Virus record (IMG/VR): IMGVR_UViG_3300006750_000018 | Location: 1-44,135 of that record | DNA: 44,135 bases | DNA from: a virus | Reading direction: 5' to 3' (one strand) | Part shown: positions 1-8,494 of the stretch, piece by piece | How the letters are laid out: each line of letters begins with the position of its first letter | Position numbering within the stretch: the first letter of the stretch is position 1 | The notes under the pieces: generated by a model | Seen by the model: only the letters and a program-made list of their open reading frames with translations | What the model was told of the DNA's origin: nothing | Database searches by the model: none | Position numbers and translations under genes: made by a program

Positions 1-20
1 AACAAATTAATTTTGGGGGA

Positions 21-665
21 ATGGTACTTCCCGTACCTAAAGTTAAGGATTCTAGTGGTGCAGAAGCCCAAAAAGGTGGTGCAGAAGCCCAAAAAGGTGG
101 TGGAAGTTCATTTAGAAGAACTGAAGTAACCTACGCAGATGTCATATCTTGTAATGGTAAAGTAAAAAAAGGAGACGAAGGACAGGTAGTAAAAGATATT
201 CAGGTGAAATTAAATAAATCTCCTAAAGTAGACCCTAAATTAACAGAAGATGGTAAATTTGGTTCTAAAACTGAAGCAGCGATTAAACAAGCTGGGGGTA
301 CGGGAGTGTTTGATTGTAAATTAGCTAAATCTTTAGATGGTGAAAAACCTGAACCATCCGTGGCAGGGGAAGAAGTCACTAAACAAGAAGAAAATGAGTT
401 AGACAAAGTAACAATAGAAAAAGAAAAAGTAGAACCAGAGACTTTAAAAGACCAAATAGCAGATTTAGAACAAGCTATTAGTCAACAACCAACTAAAGAA
501 GCGTGTAAAACTTTAATTGCGACTGCTGCGGCAGGACTTAAGAAAGGGGTAAAATTAAACAACACTTCTTCTTTAAAACAGTGTTATAATTCTTATAACT
601 TTGGATTTGGGAAAGGTTCTCTGAAAGTTAAGAAGAGTTATGGTATAAAAGGTAAAGGAAATTAA
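21..665 (+). CDS. Peptidoglycan-binding-like protein, probably 3'-part of a larger gene
   Basis: The frame is open back to the window edge (position 3), and the G-run touching the ATG at 21 is too close to be a ribosome site, so this is probably the C-terminal part of a longer protein. After two tandem GAEAQKG repeats, residues ~42-94 look like a PG_binding_1 repeat (NGKVKKGDEG...DGKFGSKTEAAI). A charged linker follows, then a C-terminal module (~157-214) with two Cys and a basic tail ending in KKSYGIKGKGN. The same two modules end the 783-aa protein at 11561-13912. Inference: virion-associated cell-wall-binding protein. No catalytic domain is visible. Confidence 0.7.
   Translation: MVLPVPKVKDSSGAEAQKGGAEAQKGGGSSFRRTEVTYADVISCNGKVKKGDEGQVVKDIQVKLNKSPKVDPKLTEDGKFGSKTEAAIKQAGGTGVFDCKLAKSLDGEKPEPSVAGEEVTKQEENELDKVTIEKEKVEPETLKDQIADLEQAISQQPTKEACKTLIATAAAGLKKGVKLNNTSSLKQCYNSYNFGFGKGSLKVKKSYGIKGKGN
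58..99 (+). repeat. 21-bp perfect tandem duplication in coding sequence
   Basis: Units 58-78 and 79-99 are identical and encode GAEAQKG twice in a linker. The length is a multiple of three, so the frame is kept. Looks like a recent slippage duplication. Confidence 0.9.
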
Positions 666-691
666 CCATTTAAAAACTTAATGTTAAATTT

Positions 692-880
692 ATGAAAAAA
701 TTAAAAGAATTATTTACGAAGGTAGCAGGTTGGGTGGACTCTAAAAGTTTTTCCGCTCTATTATCGTTAGGTATCGGCATAGGTTTATGGACATTAGGGT
801 TTAAAATTTATGCTGGAATTGCGTTTGGAGTATTCTTAACCAGAAACTGGGATATCCTAACGGAATGGTTAAGAAAATAG
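692..880 (+). CDS. Small membrane protein
   Basis: 62-aa protein with an amphipathic basic start (MKKLKELFTKVAGW) and two closely spaced hydrophobic stretches at ~20-36 and ~38-50, so probably a membrane hairpin. It lies 26 bp after the peptidoglycan-binding gene and just before a terminator, i.e. last gene of that transcript. Size and neighbourhood would allow a holin-like role, but nothing specific proves it. Function unknown. Confidence 0.65.
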   Translation: MKKLKELFTKVAGWVDSKSFSALLSLGIGIGLWTLGFKIYAGIAFGVFLTRNWDILTEWLRK

Positions 881-947
881 TACGAATTACTTAGTTTACT
901 ACACAACAATCACTAACATATTCGATTCTTAAAATAATTTAAATATA

Positions 948-970
948 GGGACTTCGGCCCCTTTTTTTTT
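948..970 (+). terminator. Rho-independent terminator with UUCG loop
   Basis: GGGAC-TTCG-GCCCC stem with one A/C mismatch, followed by an uninterrupted run of T. Ends the transcript of 21-880. Confidence 0.8.
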
Positions 971-986
971 ATCCCGACATGTGATA

Positions 987-994
987 TATTTATA
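987..994 (+). promoter_or_regulatory. TATTTATA box, 3 nt before ATG
   Basis: TATTTATA then GGT then ATG (998). Member of the phage promoter class also seen before 3613, 26469 and 32369 at the same 3-nt spacing, implying a leaderless mRNA. Confidence 0.6.
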
Positions 995-997
995 GGT

Positions 998-2035
998 ATG
1001 ACACATATGGTTGAGACACAAGTTAAAAAACATATCTTATCTAAAAAACTCCCTGTAGATTTAGATAATAGACTTTATAGTATGATTCATTTAATAGGTG
1101 GATTAGAGTTTAAAGACATCATAAGATTTGCAAATAACGCAAGTTTTGATGAGGTAACCGACCTCCAAAACAAAGTTCAAGAGTTTCCCTCAACCGTAGA
1201 AGAAATTATGCCTTATGTGGGAGGATTTACTTATCTTAGAGACTCAAAAGAGTATAATGAAATTTTAGATATGATACGTCACCCATCACCTCAGGACCTA
1301 TATGAAGATATTGAAGTGGGGGATGATGGATTTTATACAACAGACACCCACCCTTATTTTACTAAATATATTACCCCAGAATTAAAAAAGATATTATTTA
1401 AAATGTGGGATAAGAAAGGAAAACCTAGTTATACTGATTTAAAGTTACTAGGGGTAGATTCTTCGGAACTTTTTAAAGATTCTCACTTCGCTAATGTTCC
1501 TGATATTATTATGCCTGTATTAATAATAGAATGGTTAGGTGGGGTTCAAAATACTGAGTTTGCTCAAAATAAAGAATTTCGTGAAATTACACACTCTTTT
1601 ATACCTCCTCTAAAATTTAAAGTAGAACCTATCGGATATGACTATTCCTTTGATGAACAGGAAAATTTTGGTGATGCAGGTTATTCGTGTTGGCACATAA
1701 AGATTTCCATCGATAAAAATTCTATGGTAAGTGAAGATTATATACAAAGACATAGTAATGAGGGACAACGACTCCCTTGGATAAATCATAAAATTGGTAG
1801 AAGTGGAATGTCTTCACTAACCAAAGGTGAGTTGGAACATCTAGAGGAGAATGTGTTTACACCTGCAGTAAAAATTACGGACTTATTCCCACCACCCTAC
1901 CTCAATAAAGAAACGTCATTTAGAGAATACACAGACCCCCAAATGGAATTAATAGAACATATGTGGGAAACTTATGCCGACTTAGCTTGTGAACAATTCT
2001 GTAGTTTTTGCAATGTAGAGGTTGTTTTAGTTTAA
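998..2035 (+). CDS. Phage protein of unknown function carrying the 53-bp repeat
   Basis: 345-aa soluble protein that I do not recognise. The ATG at 998 is 3 nt after a TATTTATA box; a second in-frame ATG at 1007 is an alternative start. Residues ~265-282 (KIGRSGMSSLTKGELEHL) are identical, including every DNA base, to the C-terminus of the protein encoded at 30944-32341. There the motif is in its usual C-terminal setting; here it lies 63 residues before the end and the frame continues normally through FPPPYLN to a Cys-containing tail (CEQFCSFCNVE). No other domain is visible. Confidence 0.75.
   Translation: MTHMVETQVKKHILSKKLPVDLDNRLYSMIHLIGGLEFKDIIRFANNASFDEVTDLQNKVQEFPSTVEEIMPYVGGFTYLRDSKEYNEILDMIRHPSPQDLYEDIEVGDDGFYTTDTHPYFTKYITPELKKILFKMWDKKGKPSYTDLKLLGVDSSELFKDSHFANVPDIIMPVLIIEWLGGVQNTEFAQNKEFREITHSFIPPLKFKVEPIGYDYSFDEQENFGDAGYSCWHIKISIDKNSMVSEDYIQRHSNEGQRLPWINHKIGRSGMSSLTKGELEHLEENVFTPAVKITDLFPPPYLNKETSFREYTDPQMELIEHMWETYADLACEQFCSFCNVEVVLV
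1790..1842 (+). repeat. 53-bp perfect direct repeat, copy 1 (internal in gene)
   Basis: Identical to 32267-32319. It begins AAAATTGGTAGAAG and ends TTGGAACATCT. It is in the same reading frame in both genes although 53 is not a multiple of three. Flanks are unrelated (TAAATCAT before, AGAGGAGA after). Confidence 0.95.
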
Positions 2036-2044
2036 ACCCTAAAT

Positions 2045-2200
2045 TCACTTCTCCTCCAATTCTATAGAACCACCTATAGATTCTATCAAAGTTCTTACTT
2101 TCGCACCTAAAGTGTAGTCGTTATGGTTTTCTTTTTTTAATTTTTGTAGTTTACTCACAAGTGAGTCATACTCACATACCTTTTTTACTTCTACCTTCAT
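2045..2200 (-). CDS. Small hypothetical protein
   Basis: 51 aa on the - strand, starting MKVEVKKVCEYDSLVSKLQK and ending SIGGSIELEEK, followed by TGA. Its ATG overlaps the TGA of the upstream gene (2197-2382) in an ATGA junction, typical of translational coupling. Rich in Lys and Glu with a helical N-terminal half. Not recognised; too small for a family assignment. Confidence 0.6.
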   Translation of the reverse strand: MKVEVKKVCEYDSLVSKLQKLKKENHNDYTLGAKVRTLIESIGGSIELEEK

Positions 2201-2382
2201 GTTAAATTTGTTTTAGTGAACCCACTTAGTCCTAACGAAAGTTGTTGTGGGTCGTAAATTTTATTTTTTCTAATATATGTCATCCACCCTTTTATATTTT
2301 TAATAGTCCTAGTGTGGGCCTTCACAAATGTGCCATCCTTTCTCCTATATTCCTTTATGTGAACTTCAATATATGTGCCCAT
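2197..2382 (-). CDS. Small protein with RKDGT-VKAHTR motif
   Basis: 61 aa. Contains YRRKDGTFVKAHTRTIKN, resembling the short 'RKDGTxVxxHxR' motif common in small phage and bacterial proteins of unknown function. Translationally coupled (ATGA) to the downstream 51-aa gene. A TAACTTTA box 4 nt before the ATG could be a leaderless host-type -7 element, but the -33 element is poor. Convergent relative to 998-2035 and divergent from 2439. Confidence 0.65.
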   Translation of the reverse strand: MGTYIEVHIKEYRRKDGTFVKAHTRTIKNIKGWMTYIRKNKIYDPQQLSLGLSGFTKTNLT

Positions 2383-2417
2383 GGGGTAAAGTTAAACAAT
2401 TTTCTATACTATGTAAC

Positions 2418-2425
2418 TATTTATA
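2418..2425 (+). promoter_or_regulatory. TATTTATA box, 13 nt before ATG
   Basis: TATTTATA upstream of the 2439 start; same spacing class as 11561, 18782, 36277 and 38852. Confidence 0.55.
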
Positions 2426-2438
2426 ATAAAAAAGAATT

Positions 2439-3083
2439 ATGAATTTAAATCACCCACGCTGGGAAGGCCACCAGTTTAACAACAGAAGGTCAAATCCAAT
2501 TCATTATAATAATTCTGCTGGTGAAACCCAAAGAATTAGAAGATTACATGAGGGGTGTAAGACAAATTTAAGTCTTCCCGAAGAAGAGTTAAATGAATGG
2601 GGAAGTTCTGACCAAGGGTACTTTAATAGTTATATGCACAAAGAGCTGGGTGAACCTGAGGAAATGCCAAGTCCGTTTAGTTCCGAATTAGAGGATGTTG
2701 CTGAATCCGCAGTAGACTACTACTGGGATGAGTGGGAAGAGTACCAAACAGATAGGGAGTGGTTAATTAATAAAGCTAAGAGGGGGTATTTAAGAGCTTA
2801 TTTCCAAGAAAAATTCGACAACTTAATTAGGTTGTTTGAACCAGCAGACGATAATGGTGAGGACGGTAATGACTTATTGAATGAATGGGCAACCTTAAGT
2901 TCAGATAAGGGACAATTAAATATGGAACCAGGAAACCACGCCTTATCACATGACAGACATGGTTTAGTGATTAACCACTTAAATGAAGTTAGTAAGTACA
3001 TAGACCAAGAATCATTACACGAATTTGTGGAGGAAGTTAACAAGGTTGAAGAAAGATTGGGGTACGTTAAGAAGAATCGTTAA
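2439..3083 (+). CDS. Hypothetical phage protein, acidic
   Basis: 214 aa, acidic, rich in Asn, Glu and Trp, with no signal peptide or membrane segment. Contains two LNE sites (EEELNEWG and NDLLNEWA) of the L-x-E type cut by T4-like prohead proteases, so it may be a virion or prohead component; this is inference. Not recognised as a known family. It ends tail-to-tail with 3080-3547, sharing the TTAA at 3080-3083. Confidence 0.7.
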   Translation: MNLNHPRWEGHQFNNRRSNPIHYNNSAGETQRIRRLHEGCKTNLSLPEEELNEWGSSDQGYFNSYMHKELGEPEEMPSPFSSELEDVAESAVDYYWDEWEEYQTDREWLINKAKRGYLRAYFQEKFDNLIRLFEPADDNGEDGNDLLNEWATLSSDKGQLNMEPGNHALSHDRHGLVINHLNEVSKYIDQESLHEFVEEVNKVEERLGYVKKNR

Positions 3084-3547
3084 ACTTTACCCCAAGATAT
3101 TTTTTTAATTTGAATCTCTCTTGGACCATATCTAGGAATGCCATCACAAATACCAAACAATTTTAGGTATTCAGCTATTTCTTTTTGTGAAAGATTACGA
3201 ATGTGCTCTCTAATTTTTTTGTGGTGTTCATAACCCCAAGCAGCATCCTGACGATAATAATTATTTCTACTCACTGTAGCCACCTCTTCAATAGGTTTTT
3301 GACAGGACTCACCAGCTCTCCAATTTGCTTTAGTACTTGCGGTACCAGATACGACAACATTCACATATATTTTACTCCATCTGTTGTGATTAATAGGGGT
3401 TTCTTCAGTGTACCAACCCTCTTCAATAGTTCCAATGGTTTGAATTCTGAGTGTTATGTCCACAGCCCTATCACCGTTTTCCAAACTGTTAAAAGTAAAT
3501 CTTTTTTTCTTAATAATCTGTTGAAGTTGTTTTGTTAATCTTTTCAT
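3080..3547 (-). CDS. Hypothetical protein
   Basis: 155 aa, mildly basic. The first ~20 residues (MKRLTKQLQQIIKKKRF) form a basic helix. The middle looks beta-rich (ITLRIQTIGTIEEGW, KIYVNVVVSG). The C-terminal part, QKEIAEYLKLFGICDGIPR, could be a small helical domain. Function unknown. A textbook Bacteroidota promoter (TTTG-N19-TATCTTTG) ends 4 nt before the ATG, so the mRNA is probably leaderless and made by host RNA polymerase. Confidence 0.7.
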   Translation of the reverse strand: MKRLTKQLQQIIKKKRFTFNSLENGDRAVDITLRIQTIGTIEEGWYTEETPINHNRWSKIYVNVVVSGTASTKANWRAGESCQKPIEEVATVSRNNYYRQDAAWGYEHHKKIREHIRNLSQKEIAEYLKLFGICDGIPRYGPREIQIKKISWGKV

Positions 3548-3551
3548 ACTA

Positions 3552-3582
3552 CAAAGATAATAAAAATATTCTAACCACCAAA
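3552..3582 (-). promoter_or_regulatory. Host-type promoter TTTG-N19-TATCTTTG
   Basis: On the - strand, TTTG (3582-3579), 19 nt, TATCTTTG (3559-3552), then 4 nt to the ATG at 3547. Matches the Bacteroidota -33/-7 consensus TTTG / TANNTTTG. Confidence 0.75.
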
Positions 3583-3601
3583 GAAAACCGTAACTAATTT
3601 A

Positions 3602-3609
3602 TATTTATT
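3602..3609 (+). promoter_or_regulatory. TATTTATT box, 3 nt before ATG
   Basis: TATTTATT then GGT then ATG (3613); same layout as the element at 987. Confidence 0.6.
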
Positions 3610-3612
3610 GGT

Positions 3613-3972
3613 ATGGAAATTAAATTATCTGAAGAACAGTATAAAAAATTGATGACTGAAATCGGTGGGTACGACGACCCAACTACAGGCATGAGAGACG
3701 AACAAGTGATTATGCGTAGGGTGATAGAATCTTATAAAGGTCTTACAAATGGAATGAACCTACTTAGTGACTTAATCCCTGAAATTATAGTACAAGACCG
3801 TCTAAAGAGTCAATTAATAGAAATTAGAGAATCTCTAGTTAATCCTTTAAATGGGTTTAGTCAGTTACTTAGGGATATTCACGGTCAACAAAGTGAGGGA
3901 CATAGTGAAGATTCAGATAGGGAATTAGACGAAGGTACTTTAAATAAACCTAAAAGAGGAGGGTCTAAATAA
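3613..3972 (+). CDS. Hypothetical protein with capsid-targeting-like N-terminus
   Basis: 119 aa, starting MEIKLSEEQYKKLMTEIGG. The short helix ending in an M-T-E site (residues 14-16) resembles the N-terminal helices of the proteins at 10052, 10381 and 13924. The rest is predicted helical (residues ~30-90) with an acidic/basic disordered tail. No enzyme motif. Inference: small internal head protein or structural accessory protein. Leaderless start on a TATTTATT box. Confidence 0.65.
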   Translation: MEIKLSEEQYKKLMTEIGGYDDPTTGMRDEQVIMRRVIESYKGLTNGMNLLSDLIPEIIVQDRLKSQLIEIRESLVNPLNGFSQLLRDIHGQQSEGHSEDSDRELDEGTLNKPKRGGSK

Positions 3973-3977
3973 TTTAA

Positions 3978-4009
3978 TTTGGTAGTTTAAAAAAATTTAC
4001 CTATATTTG
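3978..4009 (+). promoter_or_regulatory. Host-type promoter TTTG-N20-TATATTTG
   Basis: TTTG at 3978-3981, 20 nt, TATATTTG at 4002-4009; 26 nt before the ATG of the SAP-domain gene. Confidence 0.75.
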
Positions 4010-4035
4010 TATTGTACTAATTTAATCCAATACAG

Positions 4036-4317
4036 ATGACGATAAAAGAACTAAAAGAAAAGTGTAGAGAACAAGGTCTGAAAGTTTCAGGCACCAAAAA
4101 ACAACTAGTCGAACGGTTGGCCAACCCAGACAGTATGGACATTACAACTAACCCAGGCTCCAACAAAGTAATAATAGGTTTTGATGTGAAAGACCCAAAC
4201 AAACTAAAACTTCATCCTTTATTACTTAAAGGTTTCGCTAAGTTTATCTATTATTCTTGTGATAAATGGTATTATGAAATAGATAAAGAAAAGTGGACAG
4301 AGGTACTTAAATCGTAA
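4036..4317 (+). CDS. SAP-domain protein
   Basis: 93 aa. Residues 1-32 (MTIKELKEKCREQGLKVSG then TKKQLVERL) form a canonical SAP helix-turn-helix motif, a small DNA-binding module. The remaining 60 residues (VIIGFDVKDPNKLKLHPLLL, FIYYSCDKWYYEIDKEKW) are not recognised. It is expressed from a host-type promoter and followed by a strong terminator at 4411, so it is a single-gene unit, probably early. A DNA-binding role is inferred from the family. Confidence 0.8.
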   Translation: MTIKELKEKCREQGLKVSGTKKQLVERLANPDSMDITTNPGSNKVIIGFDVKDPNKLKLHPLLLKGFAKFIYYSCDKWYYEIDKEKWTEVLKS

Positions 4318-4410
4318 AAAAATTAAAAAAAAGTGACTTATCGTAATTTTTAACATATTTATGTTGGTATTACCTCTTAAGGTAACACTTTTACTTTCCT
4401 CATCATAATA

Positions 4411-4437
4411 AAAAAGGGACCTACAGGTCCCTTTTTT
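4411..4437. terminator. Bidirectional terminator
   Basis: A-run, GGGACC-TACA-GGTCCC, T-run. It can end the SAP gene on + and any transcript arriving on -. The 212 bp between genes (4318-4529) otherwise holds only a TATTTATG at 4356-4363 and a small TTACC/GGTAA inverted repeat. Confidence 0.9.
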
Positions 4438-4529
4438 ATTTTAGATACTTTCTCTCCTTTTAAAGTTTTAGTAATGTTTATTTAACTAGTTACAACTATA
4501 AATATCTACCAGAAAGCGTAAAAATTAAG

Positions 4530-4874
4530 CTATTTCCAAAAAACCTGTATCATTACCAGTACTACGGCTAACGTTAAAGAAACAATTGTTTTGGTGGCGA
4601 TACCCTCACCTATAAAAAACCAAGTACAACCAGCAAATATAAAAATTCCTAAACCAAACCCTAAAAGTCTTTGAGCCCAAAGAACATTGTTAAATCCCTG
4701 ATAACCTAATCTAGTTGCTATAATAAAAAAATAACTAATGGGCACTCCCATTAAAGAAAGTAATAAAGGATTTTTCTCAAACCACTTCCAAATAAACTGA
4801 CCATTTAACTGGAACCACACACAAATTTGTCCAGTCATTAAAAGGAGAACACATAATAATATATCTTTATTCAT
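4530..4874 (-). CDS. Four-helix integral membrane protein, DMT-like size
   Basis: 114 aa, very hydrophobic, four predicted membrane helices (~5-20, ~36-54, ~66-86, ~93-112). Motifs PLLLSLMGVPISYFFI and LGFGLGIFIFAG lie in the second and third helices. The size and topology resemble a half-transporter or a conserved phage inner-membrane protein. Function is unknown to me. A TATATTTA box lies just upstream of the ATG on the - strand. Confidence 0.7.
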   Translation of the reverse strand: MNKDILLCVLLLMTGQICVWFQLNGQFIWKWFEKNPLLLSLMGVPISYFFIIATRLGYQGFNNVLWAQRLLGFGLGIFIFAGCTWFFIGEGIATKTIVSLTLAVVLVMIQVFWK

Positions 4875-4912
4875 ATTTTAAATATAGTATTTTTATTTAA
4901 ACAAGTCCACGA

Positions 4913-4920
4913 TATTTATT
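4913..4920 (+). promoter_or_regulatory. TATTTATT box, 5 nt before ATG
   Basis: Same element class as 987; the spacing to the ATG at 4926 is 5 nt. Confidence 0.5.
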
Positions 4921-4925
4921 ATTAT

Positions 4926-7556
4926 ATGGAAAAATACAATCCTAAAATACAAAAAGAGTTAGTACAAATTTACCTAGAAAAATTCTGGCCTAAGTGGCGT
5001 AGAGAACTTTTTGGTGAGCTATATAGTACTTTTCATCCTAGTACTTATGAAAAGAGTTTTTCGACCCCTACAGACAACTTTGTAGACATGTTAAACATTC
5101 TAGAAGAAAATATGGTAGGAGAAGGTGTAAAATTAGGTTTAATCAACCCAGACACCTTTAATAGTTTTCCTAGATTAGATGGAGAATTAATTATAGATGA
5201 AGGAGCTAATTTAGATTGGGTACACGGCATGTTACTTTATTCAGTAATATATGATTTAGTAATGGACTTTAGATGTTACCAAGGAACAATGGGTATTGAC
5301 CCTAATTGTGAAGGAAAGTATATGAATGATTTTTATTGCCTTAAACAAGTCTATGAAAAGTTATACGATTATATGCTACAGTTAGAAGAGTTCGGGGTAC
5401 CCATTGGTGAGTTAATTGGTCAAGAAAAACTAAAAAAAATACCATTAGTGGATTTACCAGTTGAGGAAGATTGTACTGGTCACAAACATAAATGGTGGAG
5501 AAAGGATAGGGAAACTGAAGTGTGTGGTGGACGTGGAGGTTGTGGTTTAGAAAGGACTAATTCACTCGAACCTGGAGTTATGTGGAGAGGAACTGACGGC
5601 ATTAACGATGAAGAAAACGAAATTTCAGATTTATTATACGGTGTAGATAACAACCAAGGGTTTGATGAGGATGATGTAATACAAGAAGCTTTAAAAGATG
5701 ACCCAGAGGTAAAATACCTTTTAGACAACATAGATTTAGTTAAAGTTATGAAAGGGCCAGATGCGTCACTCATTTCTGATTACGTTGAGGGGTTACGTCA
5801 GTGGGGAAGGCACAATATGATTATGACAGACTTATCTCCATTTCTAACTGACCCAGAAACTGTACTTAAAGGAGAGTTATCTTCAGAAATAATACAATGG
5901 GCCACCGAAAACGAATCTTGGCCCCCAGACTACGAAGAATTCTTTAATCAACAAGACGACCCATTACCTTATTTGTGGGCTATGAGACAAAAGATTAGGG
6001 ATGCGATGACCAGGTTAACTATGAAATCCATGGAACAAAATGACGAACCAATGGAAATGGATAATGTAAATAAAATATTTAAAGAACTTGCGAGACGTAT
6101 ATATGTATTTGTATTACAAGGACCTCATCTTAAAATGGCACAGGAAAGAAAAAGAAGACTCAATGAAGCGGATGATGTTAACCCTACCGTGGTCGTTGGT
6201 GATGTGATACAGTTATTATACATGGACGACCCTTGGAGTCCCATTCCCGTCGCAACTAAAGGGATTGTGGTAGGTTTTGAACCTACGCCTTGGGAAACCA
6301 AAATACTTGTAAAATGGATTATAGACCCCGATAAACCAGAGTTTAGAAACATGCCACTATTACCAGATATTGATTTTTACAGAATTGTTAAGACTGATGA
6401 GTTACTAGAAGAATCTGCCCCATTAAATGAACAAGAAACACAAGAGATTAAATATGGGAAGGTAAACGAGCCTTGGAATAATCGTTTGGTTTATTTTAAT
6501 GACGTTAAAGATAGGCCTCTTCCTGGTACTGAAAAAATAATTTTAGTAGGTCCCACACCTAACCACCCAACAATTTCAATAGATGCTGATGAAGTAAAAT
6601 CCACACAAAGTTATGGAAAAACCCACCTCCAAGTGAATTACAATAGTAATACAAGAGGAGAGATAGACATGTTGTTAAATAGACTAAACCGAAGTCAACC
6701 ACAATCTGAAGTGCAAAGTGGAGAGGGTAAATGTGACCTGTCCAAGATTATGGATAAGAAATATTGGCAAAATACTAAATGGAGGAAAAAATTACAATTA
6801 ACAATTAGAGAAATATTAAATGAAATATATGCACAATATAAATCACCATTAGGTAAACCCACTAAATACCACATACCAAATGGATTTGTTAATGTTCCAG
6901 GTACAGAAGCTTACGGGACCACACACGGATGGTCTATATTAAATTTCTTTGAGACAAATTCTCGTGTAAGGCGTATTTTGATTAAATCTTATGAAAAACA
7001 TAAAAATGACAATAACCTAAATTGTTATTTTAACATTGATGAGTTTATGGGTTGGTTAAAACAAAATAAAAATGAACTTTTCGGCATGGGAAAACCGACA
7101 TTTAATGAGTTAGTGAAAAATAATAAAGAACAGTGGGAGGGAGGCCAAAAGACGGAAGATGATGCTGCTAAATATTTAAAGAATTTATATGGGGTTGAAT
7201 GGGAAGCTTACTATTCAGGAGAACCGGGAATATTTGATGACGCAATAAAAGGTGCAGATATAACAATGATTAAAACAGGGACCAACCAAAAACACCCCTA
7301 TCAGGTCAAACCATTTTTAGGGATAGACCAACAGGATGACCAGTGGTGGGTAGAGTCATACGACTTAAAACATTATGGGAAAGATAAGGTAAAATATTAT
7401 TTTTTTGGGCCCACCACAGAAGGACAAGGGTATATTTTTACCAATGGTGGGGAAAAACCGACTGTTGTGGACAATAAAGAGTATTATGTATTTAATTCAC
7501 CCCCATTACACCCTAAAGTTTTAAACGAATCCCTATACTCGTCTTTTTGGGCCTAG
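4926..7556 (+). CDS. Large multidomain protein with zinc-ribbon-like and nuclease-fold-like segments
   Basis: 876 aa. The N-terminal ~175 residues are helical and unrecognised. Residues ~180-210 hold a Cys/His cluster (DCTGHKHKW...EVCGGRGGCGLER), a plausible zinc ribbon. Residues ~405-410 carry RRLNE, an L-x-E site, followed by a beta-rich segment (TVVVGDVIQLLYMDDPW) like a small KOW/SH3 module. The last ~130 residues (GVEWEAYYSGEPG...GADITM...PYQVKPF) have the spacing of a PD-(D/E)XK nuclease fold: E, D, then Q-x-K. This is pattern-level evidence only. It overlaps the convergent gene at a CTAG. Confidence 0.7.
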   Translation: MEKYNPKIQKELVQIYLEKFWPKWRRELFGELYSTFHPSTYEKSFSTPTDNFVDMLNILEENMVGEGVKLGLINPDTFNSFPRLDGELIIDEGANLDWVHGMLLYSVIYDLVMDFRCYQGTMGIDPNCEGKYMNDFYCLKQVYEKLYDYMLQLEEFGVPIGELIGQEKLKKIPLVDLPVEEDCTGHKHKWWRKDRETEVCGGRGGCGLERTNSLEPGVMWRGTDGINDEENEISDLLYGVDNNQGFDEDDVIQEALKDDPEVKYLLDNIDLVKVMKGPDASLISDYVEGLRQWGRHNMIMTDLSPFLTDPETVLKGELSSEIIQWATENESWPPDYEEFFNQQDDPLPYLWAMRQKIRDAMTRLTMKSMEQNDEPMEMDNVNKIFKELARRIYVFVLQGPHLKMAQERKRRLNEADDVNPTVVVGDVIQLLYMDDPWSPIPVATKGIVVGFEPTPWETKILVKWIIDPDKPEFRNMPLLPDIDFYRIVKTDELLEESAPLNEQETQEIKYGKVNEPWNNRLVYFNDVKDRPLPGTEKIILVGPTPNHPTISIDADEVKSTQSYGKTHLQVNYNSNTRGEIDMLLNRLNRSQPQSEVQSGEGKCDLSKIMDKKYWQNTKWRKKLQLTIREILNEIYAQYKSPLGKPTKYHIPNGFVNVPGTEAYGTTHGWSILNFFETNSRVRRILIKSYEKHKNDNNLNCYFNIDEFMGWLKQNKNELFGMGKPTFNELVKNNKEQWEGGQKTEDDAAKYLKNLYGVEWEAYYSGEPGIFDDAIKGADITMIKTGTNQKHPYQVKPFLGIDQQDDQWWVESYDLKHYGKDKVKYYFFGPTTEGQGYIFTNGGEKPTVVDNKEYYVFNSPPLHPKVLNESLYSSFWA

Positions 7557-8491
7557 TCATCCAATTCTAAGTCACCACCCACTAGACTTTTCTTCATGGT
7601 TTCTACCATGTATGTGTATTTTAAAGTTTTATTGATAGCATCATCAACATCAAGTGTGGTGGTAATGCTACCTATATTTTCTATTGCCCATTGGGGGTCT
7701 GGTGCAGTTAGTGTCTCAGGACCTACCATATCTAGGTCAGTATATAGTGGAATTACTCTACCACCTCTATTTTTTAATTGTTGAGCTCTTTCTTTGTCCT
7801 TACCTTTAAAATAATGTGAGTTAGGATTTTTAGTTTCTAAAAATTCGTTTAAGACTACCTGTGTAATTTTAATTGGGACATTTAGAGTTAAGGAATCCAC
7901 TTTTCTATCTTCTACATCCCACCAACTCATCTCCACACTCTTATTTTTTTCAAAGTACCAGTGAATGCCAAATTTCTCATTAGTGCCTAATCGTATAACA
8001 TATATTAAAACACCGTCGTTAGAATAATTATAAAATTGTGTATCGTCTTCTCTACTACTGGTACACCATTTAGTACCACCGCCATACACTTTAGACGAAT
8101 CGTAACTTAAAGGTTTCAACACCAACCATTCTTCATCTTTATATAAAACCTTAATTTCTTTTTTTAAATCCTTTTTTTTAAGATTTAGTTCAACAAACAC
8201 CAACTCCTCATGTAAATCCCCAAAATTATTTATTTGTGTAACATCCTTAATGGTTGTTCTATTATTTTCTAAATGGTTATTGAAATCCTTTAACGCACGC
8301 AAATTTTCTAGTCCCATTAAATGTTCAATTTCAGACTTAATATGTTTTTTAAAGTCCGAAGATTCTTCTTTAAAGCGTTTAATTAATAATGCTAAAAATT
8401 TATTGGTCTTTGAGGGGTCTAATTCCCCCAGAATGTCGATTATGTCTACGACCAACTCCTTGTTTTGATTTTTTAAATCTTTTTTTCCCAT
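7553..8491 (-). CDS. Phage protein with TKWCT motif
   Basis: 312 aa from the ATG at 8491. I chose this start because it follows one arm of a perfect inverted repeat; the frame is open to 8560. Residues ~140-175 contain YGGGTKWCTSSREDDTQFY followed by VLIYVI, the 'GTKWCT' motif seen in many large-phage proteins of unknown function. The N-terminal half is helical and charged. Divergent from 8575-8721, with an 18-bp inverted repeat in the shared promoter region. It ends against 4926-7556 with a 4-bp overlap. Confidence 0.75.
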   Translation of the reverse strand: MGKKDLKNQNKELVVDIIDILGELDPSKTNKFLALLIKRFKEESSDFKKHIKSEIEHLMGLENLRALKDFNNHLENNRTTIKDVTQINNFGDLHEELVFVELNLKKKDLKKEIKVLYKDEEWLVLKPLSYDSSKVYGGGTKWCTSSREDDTQFYNYSNDGVLIYVIRLGTNEKFGIHWYFEKNKSVEMSWWDVEDRKVDSLTLNVPIKITQVVLNEFLETKNPNSHYFKGKDKERAQQLKNRGGRVIPLYTDLDMVGPETLTAPDPQWAIENIGSITTTLDVDDAINKTLKYTYMVETMKKSLVGGDLELDD

Positions 8492-8494
8492 ATA

